DNA of 45,324 nt from a bacterium endosymbiont of Pedicinus badii (GCF_002075085.1 NZ_LKAS01000002.1:125168-170491), one strand, 5' to 3'. Numbered from the stretch's first letter, positions 16,298-27,225 are shown. Notes: generated by a model from the letters alone, not told the origin. Numbers and translations are program-made.

Positions 16298-16325
16298 TTG
16301 CTTACTGAAAATATTTGTGTATAGT
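16298..16325 (+). promoter_or_regulatory. Candidate S10 operon promoter
   Basis: TTGCTT at 16298-16303 and TATAGT at 16320-16325 are 16 bases apart, 70 bases before rpsJ, in the 128-base gap where tufA stood in the ancestor. The leader is shorter than the E. coli S10 leader and I see no L4-binding hairpin. A second TATAAT occurs at about 16369. Confidence 0.45.
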
Positions 16326-16392
16326 AAAGATTTATAATTTCTGCAAAATTTATTTTTAAATATATTTATAATCTAATAATAGAGAATTATAG

Positions 16393-16707
<315 letters not shown>

Positions 16708-16721
16708 ATAAAGGTAATTTT

Positions 16722-17357
16722 ATGATAGGTTTAGTAGGAAAAAAAATTGGTATAACTAGAATTTTTGATCAAAAAGGAAATTCAATACCAGTTACAATTG
16801 TAAAATTTGAAGATAACTTTATAGTTTCTATTAAAACAAAAAAAAAACATGGATATTCTGCTATACAAGTGACAACAGGAGAAAAAAAAAATAAAAAAGT
16901 CAAAAAACCATATTTAGGAATTTTTTTAAAGTCCTCTTTAACTCCAGGTATAGGATTATGGGAATTTAGAACAAATAAAGAAAATTATAAGATTGGTCAA
17001 AAAATAAATCTAAAAATATTTTCAAAAGTCAAAAAAGTAGATATCTTGGGATATTCAAAAGGTAAAGGATTTTCCGGTACCATAAAAAGATGGCATTTTA
17101 GATCTCAAGATGCCACACATGGTAATTCTCTATCTCATAGAGCGCCTGGTTCTATTGGACAAAATCAAACTCCAGGAAGGACATTTAAAGGAAAAAAAAT
17201 GTCTGGAAGGTTAGGCAATAAAAAAGTCACTATACAAAATTTAAAAATTATTCGTATTGATGAAGAAAAAAATATTTTGCTAGTAAAAGGATGTGTCCCT
17301 GGATCAGTAGGAGGAAATATTATCGTAAAACCAGCAATTAAAATTTATTTTAAATAA
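16722..17357 (+). CDS. rplC: 50S ribosomal protein L3
   Basis: 211 residues (E. coli 209). The tip that reaches the peptidyl transferase centre, [20 protein letters not shown], is conserved, including the glutamine that PrmB methylates in E. coli. An AAGG ribosome site precedes the ATG; the gap to rpsJ is 14 bases. Confidence 0.98.
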   Translation: MIGLVGKKIGITRIFDQKGNSIPVTIVKFEDNFIVSIKTKKKHGYSAIQVTTGEKKNKKVKKPYLGIFLKSSLTPGIGLWEFRTNKENYKIGQKINLKIFSKVKKVDILGYSKGKGFSGTIKRWHFRSQDATHGNSLSHRAPGSIGQNQTPGRTFKGKKMSGRLGNKKVTIQNLKIIRIDEEKNILLVKGCVPGSVGGNIIVKPAIKIYFK

Positions 17358-17366
17358 AGAGGAAAT

Positions 17367-17981
17367 ATGTATATTCCTATAGAAAAAGTTATAAAAAAAA
17401 AAAAAGAACTATTTAGTATTTTTCAAACTCAATATAATCCAAACTTAGTACATCAAGTATTGAACTACTATAATTACAGTATACATAAAGGTAGATCTGT
17501 ACAAAAAAATAGATCGTGTGTAAAAGGATCAAATAGAAAACCTTGGAAACAGAAAGGTACTGGAAGAGCAAGATCAGGAAGTGTGAAAAGTCCGATATGG
17601 AGATCAGGTGGAGTAACTTTTGGTACTAAAATAAAAAAAGGAAAAATAAAAATTAATAAAAGAATGTACAAATTAGCTATAAAATCAATTTTTTCAGAGC
17701 TATTTAGAAAAAAAAAAATATTTTTTATAGAAAAAATAGATTTAAAAACTAATAAAACTAAAGATTTTTTAAATTCTATAGAATTTATGGAACCAAAAAA
17801 GTACAACATTTTAATTATTTCAGAAGAAATTTCAAAAAATCTTTTTCTTGCTTCTAGAAATTTAAAAAAAATAAAAATTATAAAAGTTCAAAATATTAAT
17901 CCAGTTAATTTAATTTCTTATCAAAAAATAGTAATTTTTTTAAATTCTATTAAAAAAATAAAGGAAAACCTGCATGAATGA
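17367..17981 (+). CDS. rplD: 50S ribosomal protein L4
   Basis: 204 residues (E. coli 201). The exit-tunnel loop RKPWKQKGTGRARSGSVKSPIWRSGG is well kept, while the rest is heavily lysine-substituted. Two long A-runs lie inside the frame: thirteen at 17393-17405 and eleven at 17708-17718, both currently in frame. It overlaps the start of rplW by 8 bases. In E. coli L4 autoregulates the S10 operon. Confidence 0.97.
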   Translation: MYIPIEKVIKKKKELFSIFQTQYNPNLVHQVLNYYNYSIHKGRSVQKNRSCVKGSNRKPWKQKGTGRARSGSVKSPIWRSGGVTFGTKIKKGKIKINKRMYKLAIKSIFSELFRKKKIFFIEKIDLKTNKTKDFLNSIEFMEPKKYNILIISEEISKNLFLASRNLKKIKIIKVQNINPVNLISYQKIVIFLNSIKKIKENLHE

Positions 17982-18276
17982 TAATTTCCATCCTTTTAAA
18001 GTAATAAAAAATATGCATATTTCAGAAAAATCTTCTGTTTCTTTTGAAAAAAATAGAACAATTGTTGTTAGAGTTCCAAAAAATACTAATAAAAAAATTA
18101 TTAAATATTGTTTTGAAAAAATTTTTAAAATTAAAATCAAAAAAATTAATACTTTAGTTGTGAAAGGAAAGAAAAAAAAGTATAAAAATTTTTTTGGAAG
18201 AAGAAAAGATTATAAAAAAGCTTATTTGATTGCTGAAAAAGGACAAAATTTGAAGTCTATTAGTAATATTAGATAA
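17974..18276 (+). CDS. rplW: 50S ribosomal protein L23
   Basis: 100 residues, the E. coli length. It forms part of the tunnel exit where trigger factor and SRP dock. Conserved elements are the N-terminal VIKNMHISEKSS segment and the C-terminal GRRKDYKKAYL motif. Overlaps the end of rplD by 8 bases, so it is translationally coupled. Confidence 0.96.
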   Translation: MNDNFHPFKVIKNMHISEKSSVSFEKNRTIVVRVPKNTNKKIIKYCFEKIFKIKIKKINTLVVKGKKKKYKNFFGRRKDYKKAYLIAEKGQNLKSISNIR

Positions 18277-18296
18277 AATATTAATTGAATAAAATT

Positions 18297-19127
18297 ATGA
18301 TAATTATAAGATGTAAACCAACTTCTCCTGGTAGAAGGCATTTAATAAAAATAAAAAGTCAAGAAATAACTAAATTTAAGAAAAAAAAAAATAAATCTTT
18401 ATTAAAGAAAATTAAAAAAACTGGAGGAAGAAATAATATTGGAAGAATTACCACAAGACATATAGGAGGGGGACAAAAAAGAAAATACAGATTAATAGAT
18501 TTTAAGAGAAACAAAGATAATATCTTTGCTAAAGTTTTAAGAATAGAATACGATCCTAATCGTTCTGCAAATATAGCGTATTTAGTATATCAAGATGGGG
18601 AGAAAAGATATGTTATTGCTCCAAAAGGGATAAAAGTTGGAGATAAAATACAATCTGGAGAAAATATAGATATTAGAATAGGAAATTGTTTACCAATTAA
18701 AAATATTCCTATAGGAATAAATATTTTTAATATAGAAATTAAAGCAAAAAAAGGGGGTCAAATAGCAAGATCTGCAGGATCTTACGCACAAATTTTATCA
18801 AAAGAAGAAAATTATGCAACTATTAGATTACGATCAGGAGAAATTCGAAAAATACATACTAGTTGTAGAGCTACAATAGGAGAAGTTGGAAATAACGAAC
18901 ATATGCTACGTTCTTTAGGAAAAGCAGGAGCAAAAAGATGGCATGGAATTAGACCAACAGTAAGAGGAACTGCAATGAATCCTATAGATCATCCTCATGG
19001 AGGAGGAGAAGGAAAAAATTTTGGTAAACATCCTGTTTCTCCTTCTGGAATACAAAGTAAGGGAAAAAAAACAAGAAAAAATAAAAGAACTGATAAATAT
19101 ATAATTAAGAAAAAAACAAAAAAATAA
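18297..19127 (+). CDS. rplB: 50S ribosomal protein L2
   Basis: 276 residues from the ATG at 18297 (E. coli 273). That start gives [15 protein letters not shown], aligning with the E. coli N-terminus, whereas an upstream in-frame TTG at 18285 adds four unsupported residues. Conserved blocks are [22 protein letters not shown] and the peptidyl-transferase loop [15 protein letters not shown] run of eleven A lies in frame at 18381-18391. No clear Shine-Dalgarno sequence precedes the ATG. Confidence 0.97.
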   Translation: MIIIRCKPTSPGRRHLIKIKSQEITKFKKKKNKSLLKKIKKTGGRNNIGRITTRHIGGGQKRKYRLIDFKRNKDNIFAKVLRIEYDPNRSANIAYLVYQDGEKRYVIAPKGIKVGDKIQSGENIDIRIGNCLPIKNIPIGINIFNIEIKAKKGGQIARSAGSYAQILSKEENYATIRLRSGEIRKIHTSCRATIGEVGNNEHMLRSLGKAGAKRWHGIRPTVRGTAMNPIDHPHGGGEGKNFGKHPVSPSGIQSKGKKTRKNKRTDKYIIKKKTKK

Positions 19128-19146
19128 TAAATAATGGAGAAAAATT

Positions 19147-19437
19147 TTGCCAAGATCTATTAAAAAAGGTCCATTTATTGATAAACATTTACTAAAAAAA
19201 GTAGAAAAAGCAATAAAAGAAAAAAGTAGAAAACCAATTCGTACCTGGTCTCGTCGCTCTACTATTTTCCCTAATATGGTAGGTTTAACTATTTCCGTTC
19301 ATAATGGTAAAACTCACATACCGATTTACATTTTAGACGAAATGGTAGGACATAAATTAGGAGAATTTGCTCCTACTAGAACTTATAGAGGGCATAATAA
19401 AGAGAAAAAAGAAAAAAACAAAGGAAAAAGAGAGTAA
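19147..19437 (+). CDS. rpsS: 30S ribosomal protein S19
   Basis: 96 residues (E. coli 92) with a short lysine-rich tail. The start is a TTG giving [15 protein letters not shown] right after it, matching the family start, with GGAG upstream. [18 protein letters not shown] and [15 protein letters not shown] are conserved. Confidence 0.97.
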   Translation: MPRSIKKGPFIDKHLLKKVEKAIKEKSRKPIRTWSRRSTIFPNMVGLTISVHNGKTHIPIYILDEMVGHKLGEFAPTRTYRGHNKEKKEKNKGKRE

Positions 19438-19440
19438 TAT

Positions 19441-19782
19441 ATGAAAGAAATATTAGCAAAGCATCTTTATGCTAAATCTTCAGCACAAAAAATTCGTTTA
19501 ATAGCAAATTTAATAAAAGGAAAAAAAGCTATTCTTGCTTTACAAATACTACAGTTTAGTAAAAAAAAATCTGCTTTTCTTTTATATAAAGTACTAAAAT
19601 CTGCTATAGCAAATTCTGAAAATAATTATGGAATTTTACCTAAATACCTATTTATAAAGAAAGTTTTTATTGATAAAGCAGTATCAATGAAACGAATTAT
19701 GCCAAGAGCTAAAGGAAAAGCTGATAGAATTCTTAAAAGAACAAGTCATATTACTTTAATTCTATCTTCAAAACAACGATAA
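19441..19782 (+). CDS. rplV: 50S ribosomal protein L22
   Basis: 113 residues (E. coli 110). [16 protein letters not shown] and the tunnel-lining hairpin region [23 protein letters not shown] are intact. It begins three bases after the rpsS stop. Confidence 0.98.
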   Translation: MKEILAKHLYAKSSAQKIRLIANLIKGKKAILALQILQFSKKKSAFLLYKVLKSAIANSENNYGILPKYLFIKKVFIDKAVSMKRIMPRAKGKADRILKRTSHITLILSSKQR

Positions 19783-19798
19783 AAGGAGATTTGCTAAA

Positions 19799-20482
19799 AT
19801 GGGACAAAAAGTTCATCCTAATGGAATTCGATTAGGTATAATAAGATCTTGGAGTTCAATTTGGTATGTAGAAAAAAAAGAATTTGCTAAAAATTTACAA
19901 AGTGATTTTGAAGTTAGAGAATTTTTAAAGAAAAAATTATCTAAAGCATCAGTTTCAAAAGTTATTATAGAAAGACCAGCAAAAAGTATTCGTGTTACGA
20001 TATATACAGCTAGACCTGGAATTATAATAGGAAAAAAAGGAGAAGATGTAGAAAAACTAAGAAAGGATATAGCAAAAATATCTGGTGTTCCAGCAAAAAT
20101 TAATATTTCTGAAATTAGAAAACCAGAAATAAATGCAAAATTAGTAGCTGAATCAATTTCAATGCAATTAGAAAAAAGAGCTATGTTTCGTAGAGTAATC
20201 AAACGTTCTGTACAAAATGCTATTAGAACAGGAGCTAAAGGTATAAAAATTGAAATTAGTGGAAGATTAGGAGGAACAGAAATAGCTAGAACAGAATGGC
20301 ATAGAGAAGGAAGAGTACCTCTTCATACTTTTAGAGCAGATATAGATTATAGTGACTCTGTAGCAAAAACAAACTACGGAATTATAGGTGTAAAAGTTTG
20401 GATTTTTAAAGGAGAAATACTTGGTAAAACTAATATAGAAAGAAAAAAAAAGAAAAATAACAGTAAATATAATAAAAATTGA
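19799..20482 (+). CDS. rpsC: 30S ribosomal protein S3
   Basis: 227 residues (E. coli 233). The KH domain motif [15 protein letters not shown] and the mRNA-entry segment [23 protein letters not shown] are conserved; the lysine-rich tail is shortened. An AAGGAG ribosome site precedes the ATG. Confidence 0.98.
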   Translation: MGQKVHPNGIRLGIIRSWSSIWYVEKKEFAKNLQSDFEVREFLKKKLSKASVSKVIIERPAKSIRVTIYTARPGIIIGKKGEDVEKLRKDIAKISGVPAKINISEIRKPEINAKLVAESISMQLEKRAMFRRVIKRSVQNAIRTGAKGIKIEISGRLGGTEIARTEWHREGRVPLHTFRADIDYSDSVAKTNYGIIGVKVWIFKGEILGKTNIERKKKKNNSKYNKN

Positions 20483-20493
20483 GAATACTTATT

Positions 20494-20901
20494 ATGTTAC
20501 AACCAAAAAATACAAAATATAGAAAAATGCAAAAAGGAAGAAATAAGGGAATTGCTTCAAAAACAACACTACAATTTGGATCTTATGGATTAAAAGCTGT
20601 TACAAGAGGAAGAATTACTGCTCAACAGATAGAATCAGCTAGAAGAGTAATAACTAGATCTGTAAAAAGACAAGGAAAAATTTGGATATGTATTTTCCCA
20701 GATAAACCAATTACTAAAAAACCTCTTGAAGTCAGAATGGGAAAAGGAAAAGGAAATGTAGAATATTGGGTTGCAATAGTGAAACCAGGAACTATTTTAT
20801 ATGAAGTAGAAAATTTTTCTGAAGAAGAAGCAAAATGTGCTTTTAATCTTGCCTCTGCTAAACTTCCTGTAAAAACTATTTTTGTAAAAAAGGAATACTA
20901 A
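20494..20901 (+). CDS. rplP: 50S ribosomal protein L16
   Basis: 135 residues (E. coli 136). The ATG at 20494 gives [19 protein letters not shown], aligning exactly with the family start; an in-frame ATG five codons upstream overlaps the rpsC end and is rejected. The segment [13 protein letters not shown] is kept. It organises the A-site region of the 50S subunit. Confidence 0.98.
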   Translation: MLQPKNTKYRKMQKGRNKGIASKTTLQFGSYGLKAVTRGRITAQQIESARRVITRSVKRQGKIWICIFPDKPITKKPLEVRMGKGKGNVEYWVAIVKPGTILYEVENFSEEEAKCAFNLASAKLPVKTIFVKKEY

Positions 20902-20902
20902 A

Positions 20903-21109
20903 ATGAATATTGACGAAATGAGAAAAAAAAATAGTAAGCAACTATTTGATGAAATTCTTCTTCTTTTAAAAGAACAATTTAATTTAAGAATGCAAATTTC
21001 TAAAGAAAAGAAAAAAACACATCTTTTTAGTAGATCAAGAAAAAATATTGCTAGAATTAAAACAATATTGAAAGAAAGAGAAAGGTCTTCCAATGTCAAA
21101 AAAAAATAG
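20903..21109 (+). CDS. rpmC: 50S ribosomal protein L29
   Basis: 68 residues (E. coli 63). The core LLLKEQFNLRMQ is unmistakable, flanked by two helices. The C-terminus runs five residues past the E. coli end and overlaps the start of rpsQ by 17 bases, a small overprinting of two ribosomal genes. Starts one base after the rplP stop codon. Confidence 0.95.
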   Translation: MNIDEMRKKNSKQLFDEILLLLKEQFNLRMQISKEKKKTHLFSRSRKNIARIKTILKERERSSNVKKK

Positions 21110-21353
21110 TAAAACTTTATTAGGATATATTGTTAATAATAAAATGAAGAAAACTATTATAGTTTCTGTAAACAGAATTGTAAAGCATAAAATCTATAAG
21201 AAAATAATCAGAAAAACCACAAAACTACAAGTTCATGACGAAAAAAATATTGGAAAAATAGGAGATTTAGTTAGAATAAAAGAATGCAGACCTATTTCAA
21301 AAAAAAAATCTTGGATTCTAATCAAAATAGTACAAAAAACCAAAAATTTATAA
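21093..21353 (+). CDS. rpsQ: 30S ribosomal protein S17
   Basis: 86 residues (E. coli 84). Conserved blocks are [27 protein letters not shown] and [17 protein letters not shown]. The beginning lies within the last codons of rpmC in another frame. Last gene of the S10 operon in E. coli. Confidence 0.97.
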   Translation: MSKKNSKTLLGYIVNNKMKKTIIVSVNRIVKHKIYKKIIRKTTKLQVHDEKNIGKIGDLVRIKECRPISKKKSWILIKIVQKTKNL

Positions 21354-21369
21354 AAATAAGAGAAATACT

Positions 21370-21741
21370 ATGATTCAAGAAAGAACTATATTGCGTGTTG
21401 CAGATAATTCTGGAGCAAAAAATGTAATTTGTATAAAAGTATTAGGAGGTTCAAAAAGAAGATATGCAAATATTGGAGATATTATAAAAATTGCAGTTAA
21501 AGAAGCAATACCAAGATCAAAAGTAAATAAAGGAGAAGTACTAAAAGCAGTAGTAATAAGAACAAAGTTTGGAATCAGAAGGAAAGACGGAACTCAAATA
21601 AAATTCGATCAAAATGAATGCGTTCTTCTTAATAATACTACAGAACAAATTATAGGAACAAGGATATTTGGTCCTGTTACTAGAGAATTAAGAAAAGATA
21701 AATTCATGAAAATAATTTCTTTAGCACCAGAAGTGCTGTAA
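21370..21741 (+). CDS. rplN: 50S ribosomal protein L14
   Basis: 123 residues, exactly the E. coli length. [19 protein letters not shown] at the start and [23 protein letters not shown] at the end match closely. First gene of the spc operon in E. coli; only 16 bases follow rpsQ, so S10 and spc probably form one transcription unit here. Confidence 0.99.
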   Translation: MIQERTILRVADNSGAKNVICIKVLGGSKRRYANIGDIIKIAVKEAIPRSKVNKGEVLKAVVIRTKFGIRRKDGTQIKFDQNECVLLNNTTEQIIGTRIFGPVTRELRKDKFMKIISLAPEVL

Positions 21742-21756
21742 TTTTTGGAGGAAAAT

Positions 21757-22068
21757 TTGTCAAGAAAAATTAAGAAAGATGACGAAGTCATAGTTATATC
21801 AGGAAAAGAAAAAGGAAAAGTTGGAAAAGTGATAAAAATAAAAAATAAATTAAAAGTATTTATTTCTGGTATTAATATGGTCAAAAAACATAAAAAACCA
21901 AATCCAAATGAAAAAGATTCTGGAGGAATTATAGAAAAAGAAGCTCCTATCAATATATCCAATGTAGCTATCTTTAATAGATACACAAAAAAAGCAGATA
22001 AAGTTAGGTTTATATTTGAAAAAGAAAAAAAAATAAGAATTTTTAAATCCAATAAGAAGCGTATATAA
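21757..22068 (+). CDS. rplX: 50S ribosomal protein L24
   Basis: 103 residues (E. coli 104). I place the start at the TTG at 21757, directly after the ribosome site GGAGGAA (21747-21753); it gives [21 protein letters not shown], aligning with E. coli. An in-frame TTG at 21745 overlaps the ribosome site and is rejected. The KOW motif ([18 protein letters not shown]) and the FKSNKK tail are present. Confidence 0.95.
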   Translation: MSRKIKKDDEVIVISGKEKGKVGKVIKIKNKLKVFISGINMVKKHKKPNPNEKDSGGIIEKEAPINISNVAIFNRYTKKADKVRFIFEKEKKIRIFKSNKKRI

Positions 22069-22081
22069 AATTTAAAATAAT

Positions 22082-22612
22082 ATGAAAGAATACTACAAGA
22101 GTAAAATAGTACACAGAATGATGGAAAAGTTTTCTTACAAATCAATTATGCAAGTACCAAAAATAAAAAAAATTGTCATTAACATAGGAGTTGGAAAATC
22201 TATTTTAGATAAAAAATTTTTAGAAAATGCTATAGTTGATTTGCAAAAAATATCTTGCCAAAAACCAATTGTCACAAAAGCTAAAAAATCTATATCTAGT
22301 TTTAAACTAAGACAAGGATACGCAATTGGTTGCAAAGTAACACTTAGAAAAAATAATATGTGGAATTTTTTAAAAAAGATTATTTTTATAGCAATACCTA
22401 GAATTAGGGATTTTAGAGGATTTTCAAAAAAATCTTTTGATCAAAAGGGAAACTATAATATAGGTATTAGAGAACAAATTATATTTCCAGAAATAGATTA
22501 CGAAAAAATTGATTGTATTAGAGGCATGAATATAACTTTAGTAACAAGTGCGAAATCAAAAATAGAAGGTTATGAACTTTTAAAATTTTTTGGTTTTCCT
22601 TTTTATGATTAG
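22082..22612 (+). CDS. rplE: 50S ribosomal protein L5
   Basis: 176 residues (E. coli 179). [29 protein letters not shown] and [17 protein letters not shown] are clear. It binds 5S rRNA in the central protuberance. Confidence 0.98.
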   Translation: MKEYYKSKIVHRMMEKFSYKSIMQVPKIKKIVINIGVGKSILDKKFLENAIVDLQKISCQKPIVTKAKKSISSFKLRQGYAIGCKVTLRKNNMWNFLKKIIFIAIPRIRDFRGFSKKSFDQKGNYNIGIREQIIFPEIDYEKIDCIRGMNITLVTSAKSKIEGYELLKFFGFPFYD

Positions 22613-22628
22613 CTTTTTAGGAGAAAAT

Positions 22629-22934
22629 ATGACCAAAAAATCAATAATAGCTAGAGAATTAAAAAGAAAAAAATTAGCAAAAAAATTTTTTAAAAAAAGA
22701 AAAAAATTAAAAAAAATTATATCTGATAGAACAGTAAATCAAAAAGAAAGATGGAAAGCTGTTATGCAGTTACAATCTTTACCTAGAGATTCTAGTATTT
22801 CTAGACAAAGAAATAGATGTATGCAAACTGGAAGACCTCATGCATTTTTAAGAAAATTTGGAATGAGTCGTATGAAAGTTAGAGAAGCAGCTATGAAAGG
22901 AGAAATACCTGGCCTCAGAAAGGCAAGTTGGTAA
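22629..22934 (+). CDS. rpsN: 30S ribosomal protein S14
   Basis: 101 residues, the E. coli length, from the ATG at 22629, which follows a good TAGGAG ribosome site. The upstream in-frame ATGs near 22590 lie inside rplE and add unrelated residues. [28 protein letters not shown] is conserved; this is the long, zinc-free form of S14, as in E. coli. Confidence 0.97.
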   Translation: MTKKSIIARELKRKKLAKKFFKKRKKLKKIISDRTVNQKERWKAVMQLQSLPRDSSISRQRNRCMQTGRPHAFLRKFGMSRMKVREAAMKGEIPGLRKASW

Positions 22935-22950
22935 AATATTAGGAGAAATT

Positions 22951-23343
22951 ATGAGTCTACAAGATCCAATTGCAAATTTTTTAACTAGCATAAGAAATGC
23001 TCAAAAAGCTAGAAAAAAATCAATTTTTTCAACTTATTCAAAAATAAAATACGAAATTGCCAAAATTTTAGAAAAAGAGGGATATATACAAAATTGTGAT
23101 TTAAAAAAAAAAAAGTTTTTTTGTATTAAAATTGTACTAAAGTACTTCCAAAAGCAACCAGTAATAGAAAATATTAAAAGAATTAGTAAACCTGGGTTAA
23201 GAATATATTCTAAAAAAAAAGATATTCCTAAAATTATGGGAGGTATGGGAATCGTAATACTTTCCACATCTAAAGGAATTATGACAGATAAGAAAGCAAG
23301 AAAAATGAATCTAGGTGGAGAAATTATTTGTTCTATTTCATAA
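22951..23343 (+). CDS. rpsH: 30S ribosomal protein S8
   Basis: 130 residues, the E. coli length. SLQDPIANFLTSIRNAQKA at the start and the C-terminal STSKGIMTDKKARKMNLGGEIIC are conserved; the middle is more divergent. In E. coli S8 is the spc operon autoregulator. Confidence 0.97.
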   Translation: MSLQDPIANFLTSIRNAQKARKKSIFSTYSKIKYEIAKILEKEGYIQNCDLKKKKFFCIKIVLKYFQKQPVIENIKRISKPGLRIYSKKKDIPKIMGGMGIVILSTSKGIMTDKKARKMNLGGEIICSIS

Positions 23344-23355
23344 ATTGGAAATAAC

Positions 23356-23889
23356 ATGTCTCGTATAGCTAAATTGCCAATAGAAATTCCTACAGAAGTA
23401 GTAGTTTCATTGAGAAAAAAATCAATTTTTATAGAAGGAAAAAAAGGAAAATTAGAATTTTTTATTCATAATTGCTTAATTATAGAAATAAAAAAAAATA
23501 AAATCTATATAAAAGTAGGAAAAGATACTTCAAAAAACTGGTCTATTGCAGGAACATCAAGAGCAATACTAAACAATATGATTTTAGGAGTAAAAAATGG
23601 TTTTGTAAAAAAACTTATTTTATTTGGTGTAGGATATAGAGCTTCTGTTAAAAATAGTATTTTAGAATTATTTTTAGGATTTTCGCATAGTATTAAGTAC
23701 AAATTACCAGAAGGAATATTAGCAGAATGTAAAAAAAATTCGCAAATTCTTATTAAAGGTATTGATAAACAAAAAGTTGGACAAGTAGCTGCAGAAATTC
23801 GTTCTTATAGACCACCAGAACCGTATAAAGGAAAAGGAATAAGGTATAGTGATGAAATTATTAAAATTAAAGAAACTAAAAAGAAATAA
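23356..23889 (+). CDS. rplF: 50S ribosomal protein L6
   Basis: 177 residues, exactly the E. coli length. Two repeated L6 domains; GVGYRASVKNSILELFLGFSH in the second and the C-terminal RSYRPPEPYKGKGIRY that contacts 23S rRNA are conserved. Confidence 0.98.
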   Translation: MSRIAKLPIEIPTEVVVSLRKKSIFIEGKKGKLEFFIHNCLIIEIKKNKIYIKVGKDTSKNWSIAGTSRAILNNMILGVKNGFVKKLILFGVGYRASVKNSILELFLGFSHSIKYKLPEGILAECKKNSQILIKGIDKQKVGQVAAEIRSYRPPEPYKGKGIRYSDEIIKIKETKKK

Positions 23890-23894
23890 AGATT

Positions 23895-24248
23895 ATGAAA
23901 AAAAAAATAATTAGAAAAAGAAGAGCAAAAAATGCTAGAAAAAAAATAGAAAATTTAGATATCTTTAGACTTTCTGTATACAAAACTGCTAAACATATTT
24001 ATTCACAAATTTTTTCTATTGATAACAAATCAACAATTGTTTCTGCTTCTACAATAGAAAAAAAAATTAGAAAAGATCTTTCTAAAACTGGAAGTATAGA
24101 AGCAGCTAAAAAAATAGGAAGAATAATAGCTAAAAGAGCTATTGCTAAAAATATCAAAAGAGTAGCATTTGATCGATCTGGTTTTAAGTATCATGGAAAA
24201 ATAAAAATTTTAGCGGAATCTGCAAGAGAATTTGGACTGAAGTTTTAA
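23895..24248 (+). CDS. rplR: 50S ribosomal protein L18
   Basis: 117 residues, the E. coli length. RLSVYKTAKHIYSQIF, the AAKKIGRIIAKRAIAKNI helix and the C-terminal FDRSGFKYHGKIKILAESAREFGLKF match. Binds 5S rRNA with L5. Confidence 0.97.
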   Translation: MKKKIIRKRRAKNARKKIENLDIFRLSVYKTAKHIYSQIFSIDNKSTIVSASTIEKKIRKDLSKTGSIEAAKKIGRIIAKRAIAKNIKRVAFDRSGFKYHGKIKILAESAREFGLKF

Positions 24249-24273
24249 ATATTATGAAATTTAAGAAGGAATT

Positions 24274-24771
24274 ATGCAAATAGATAAAATAAACGGAGAT
24301 CTTAAAGAAAAATTAATTTCTGTAAATCGAGTTTCTAAAACAGTTAAGGGAGGAAGAATATTTAGTTTTACAGCATTAACGGTTGTAGGAAACGGAAACG
24401 GAAAAGTAGGTTTTGGATACGGAAAGGCAAGAGAAGTTCCTATAGCAATACAAAAGGCTATGGAAAAAGCTAAAAAAAACATGATTAATGTATTTTTAAA
24501 GAATGGAACAATACAGTACAAAATATACGGGAAATACATAAAATCTAAAATTTTTATGCAACCTGCATCTGAAGGTACAGGAATTATTGCAGGTGGATCC
24601 ATGAGGCCAATATTAGAAGTTTTAGGAATAAGAAATATACTCACTAAAATATACGGTTCTACTAATCCTATGAATGTTGTTAGAGCTACTATTGAATCTC
24701 TAAAAAATATGAAATCAGTGTACTATATTTCTAAAAAGAGAGGAAAATCAATACAAGAGATTTTTGAATAA
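24274..24771 (+). CDS. rpsE: 30S ribosomal protein S5
   Basis: 165 residues (E. coli 167). [40 protein letters not shown] and [20 protein letters not shown] are strongly conserved. An AAGGA ribosome site precedes the ATG. Confidence 0.99.
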   Translation: MQIDKINGDLKEKLISVNRVSKTVKGGRIFSFTALTVVGNGNGKVGFGYGKAREVPIAIQKAMEKAKKNMINVFLKNGTIQYKIYGKYIKSKIFMQPASEGTGIIAGGSMRPILEVLGIRNILTKIYGSTNPMNVVRATIESLKNMKSVYYISKKRGKSIQEIFE

Positions 24772-24772
24772 G

Positions 24773-24970
24773 ATGAAAAATAAATTTTTTAAAATTGTAC
24801 AAATAAAAAGTACTATAGGGAAAAAACCAAAACACAGAGCTACTATTTTATGTTTAGGTTTGAAAAAAATAGGAAGTATATCTATAGTAAAAAATACTAA
24901 ATCAATAAGAGGTATGATGAATTTAGTTTCTTATATGATCAAATTTGAGGAATTTTATGAAAATAAATAA
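24773..24970 (+). CDS. rpmD: 50S ribosomal protein L30
   Basis: 65 residues (E. coli 59). The ATG at 24773, one base after the rpsE stop codon, aligns with the family; an upstream in-frame TTG at 24764 lies in rps[20 protein letters not shown] and the [16 protein letters not shown] end are recognisable. Six extra C-terminal residues overlap the start of rplO by 14 bases, probably after loss of the original stop. Confidence 0.95.
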   Translation: MKNKFFKIVQIKSTIGKKPKHRATILCLGLKKIGSISIVKNTKSIRGMMNLVSYMIKFEEFYENK

Positions 24971-25400
24971 AATTTCTTTAAAAACTAAAAAAAAAAAGAA
25001 AAAAAGATTGGGAAGAGGAATTGGATCAGGATTTGGAAAAACATGTGGAAGAGGACATAAGGGGCAAAAATCTAGATCTGGATTTTCTATAAAAAGAGGT
25101 TTTGAGGGAGGACAGATGCCTTTGTACAGAAGGCTTCCGAAATTTGGATTCAATTCAAGAAAATCTAAAGTTAGATTTAAGGAGATTCAACTTTTTAGTC
25201 TTCAAAAAATTTTCGATAGTAGTAAAAAAATAAATCTGAATTTTTTAAAAGAAAAAAAGATTATTTCTAAAAACATAAAATTCGTAAAAATAATACTATC
25301 TAAAAAGATACTTAAAAATCCATTAAAAATAGAAGGACTAAAAATTACTAAGGGAGTGAATTTAGCAATTAAAAAATTGAGTGAAAATTTGGAGAAATAA
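24957..25400 (+). CDS. rplO: 50S ribosomal protein L15
   Basis: 147 residues from the ATG at 24957 (E. coli 144), which has GAGG upstream; a TTG or ATG further upstream is inside rpm[29 protein letters not shown] and [17 protein letters not shown] are intact; the C-terminal half is divergent. Eleven A at 24987-24997 are in frame. Confidence 0.97.
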   Translation: MKINKISLKTKKKKKKRLGRGIGSGFGKTCGRGHKGQKSRSGFSIKRGFEGGQMPLYRRLPKFGFNSRKSKVRFKEIQLFSLQKIFDSSKKINLNFLKEKKIISKNIKFVKIILSKKILKNPLKIEGLKITKGVNLAIKKLSENLEK

Positions 25401-25403
25401 CAC

Positions 25404-26735
25404 ATGGTGCAAAATTTTTATTCAACAATTTTGAGAAATAAAAATGGAATAAAAGAAATTAAAAAAAGAGTTTTTTTTGTATTTTTGATACTAGTTGTAT
25501 TTAGAATAGGATCTTATATTCCTATACCAGGTATAGATACCACAATACTATCAAAACTCTTAGAAAAAAATAAAGGAACGATAATAGAAATGTTTAATAT
25601 GTTTTCTGGAGGTTCTTTTAGTAGAGCTTCTATATTTTCTTTAGGTATTATGCCGTATATATCTTCTTCCATAATAGTGCAAATGCTAACAGTTGTACAT
25701 CCTTCTTTTTCAGAAATGAAAAAAAATGGAGAATCTGGAAGAAAAAAAATTAGTCTATACACTAGATATGGAGCATTATGCATTTCTATTTTACAAGCAA
25801 TTGGAATATCATTTGGACTTCCTAATTTACCAGGAATGCAAGATCTTATAATAAATTCTAGTTTCGAATTTTATTCTACAGCAATTATAAGTTTGGTTTG
25901 TGGTTCAGTGTTTCTAATGTGGTTGGGAGAAATTGCCTCAGAAAGAGGTATAGGAAGTGGAACATCTATAATAATTTTCGCTGGAATTGTTGCTGGATTA
26001 CCTCAAGCAATAGCAAATACTATAGAACAAACTAGACAAGGGGAATTGCATTTTTTTTCGTTTCTGTTCGTTTGTTTGCTAGTTTTTTTAACAACTTTTC
26101 TAGTAGTTTTTGTAGAAAGGGGACAAAGAAAAATTACTGTGCATTATCCAAAAAGACAACAAGGAAGAAAAATATATAACTCTCATTGTACACATCTTCC
26201 TCTAAAAGTTAATATGGCTGGAGTTATCCCTGCTATATTTGCATCCAGTGTTGTTTTGTTTCCTGTTACCTTACTTTCTTGGTTTGGAAATAAAAATATA
26301 AAATTCCTTAACTTTATTACTTACAATTTGCAACCGGGAAAGCTTTTCTATATCTTTTTATACACTGCTACGATTATATTTTTTTGTTTTTTTTACACAC
26401 ATTTAATGTTTAATGCAAAAGAAACAGCAGAAAATTTAAAAAAATCTGGTGCTTTCTTACCTGGAATCAGACCTGGAATACAAACTTCTATACATATAGA
26501 AAAGATTATGAATAGATTAACTTTTTTAGGATCAATATATATATCATTAATTTGCTTAGTTCCAGAATTTATGCATAATGCGCTGAAAGTACCATTTTAT
26601 TTTGGAGGGACTTCTTTATTAATTGTAGTTGTAGTAATAATCGATTTTATTTCGCAAATTCAAACTTTAATTTTGTCTAATCAGTACGAATCTGTTTTCA
26701 AAAAAGCAAATCTGAAAAGTTTTTATAAAAAATAA
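25404..26735 (+). CDS. secY: Protein translocase subunit SecY
   Basis: 443 residues, exactly the E. coli length, with ten hydrophobic membrane segments. Central channel of the Sec translocon in the inner membrane. Clear blocks include [28 protein letters not shown], the pore-region [13 protein letters not shown], the ribosome-binding loop [24 protein letters not shown] and the loop with [12 protein letters not shown]. It begins four bases after the rplO stop. Confidence 0.99.
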   Translation: MVQNFYSTILRNKNGIKEIKKRVFFVFLILVVFRIGSYIPIPGIDTTILSKLLEKNKGTIIEMFNMFSGGSFSRASIFSLGIMPYISSSIIVQMLTVVHPSFSEMKKNGESGRKKISLYTRYGALCISILQAIGISFGLPNLPGMQDLIINSSFEFYSTAIISLVCGSVFLMWLGEIASERGIGSGTSIIIFAGIVAGLPQAIANTIEQTRQGELHFFSFLFVCLLVFLTTFLVVFVERGQRKITVHYPKRQQGRKIYNSHCTHLPLKVNMAGVIPAIFASSVVLFPVTLLSWFGNKNIKFLNFITYNLQPGKLFYIFLYTATIIFFCFFYTHLMFNAKETAENLKKSGAFLPGIRPGIQTSIHIEKIMNRLTFLGSIYISLICLVPEFMHNALKVPFYFGGTSLLIVVVVIIDFISQIQTLILSNQYESVFKKANLKSFYKK

Positions 26736-26748
26736 CGGATATTTTAAA

Positions 26749-26865
26749 ATGAAAGTTAGAGCTTCAGTAAAAAAAATATGTAGAAACTGTAAAATTGTAC
26801 GAAGAAAAAGAGTTTTGAGAATTATTTGTAAAGTCGATCCAAAACATAAACAAAGACAAGGTTAA
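26749..26865 (+). CDS. rpmJ: 50S ribosomal protein L36
   Basis: 38 residues, exactly the E. coli length, running from [19 protein letters not shown] to PKHKQRQG. The zinc ligands of the C+ form are kept (the CxxC in CRNC, a later Cys and the His of PKHK). It sits between secY and rpsM as in E. coli, 13 bases after secY and 3 before rpsM. Confidence 0.97.
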   Translation: MKVRASVKKICRNCKIVRRKRVLRIICKVDPKHKQRQG

Positions 26866-26868
26866 AAT

Positions 26869-27225
26869 ATGATCCGAATTGCTGGAATTAATATATCAGA
26901 CGAAAAACATGTTTTTATTGGATTAACTTCTATATATGGAATAGGAAAGAGTCTTTCTTATAAAATTTGTAATTCTTTAAAAATAGAAGCAAATAAAAAA
27001 ATTAAGTACTTATCTGAGGAAGAAATTGAAAAAATAAGACATGAAGTATCAAAGCTATTAATAGAAGGGGATTTAAGAAGAGAAAAAAATCTAAATATTA
27101 AAAGATTAATAGATATTGGATCGTATAGAGGAATTAGACATAAATGGCGTCTTCCAGTTCGTGGTCAGAGAACAAAGACAAATGCTAGAACCAGAAAAGG
27201 TCCTAGAAAACCAATAAAAAGGTAA
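26869..27225 (+). CDS. rpsM: 30S ribosomal protein S13
   Basis: 118 residues, the E. coli length. Helix-turn-helix core [13 protein letters not shown] and the C-terminal [25 protein letters not shown] are intact. It sits in the head of the 30S near the P-site tRNA. First gene of the alpha operon. Confidence 0.98.
   Translation: MIRIAGINISDEKHVFIGLTSIYGIGKSLSYKICNSLKIEANKKIKYLSEEEIEKIRHEVSKLLIEGDLRREKNLNIKRLIDIGSYRGIRHKWRLPVRGQRTKTNARTRKGPRKPIKR

Noticed and set aside
18285-18296. TTG start of rplB upstream of the ATG
   Set aside because: It adds four residues absent from the L2 family; [15 protein letters not shown] from the ATG aligns exactly.
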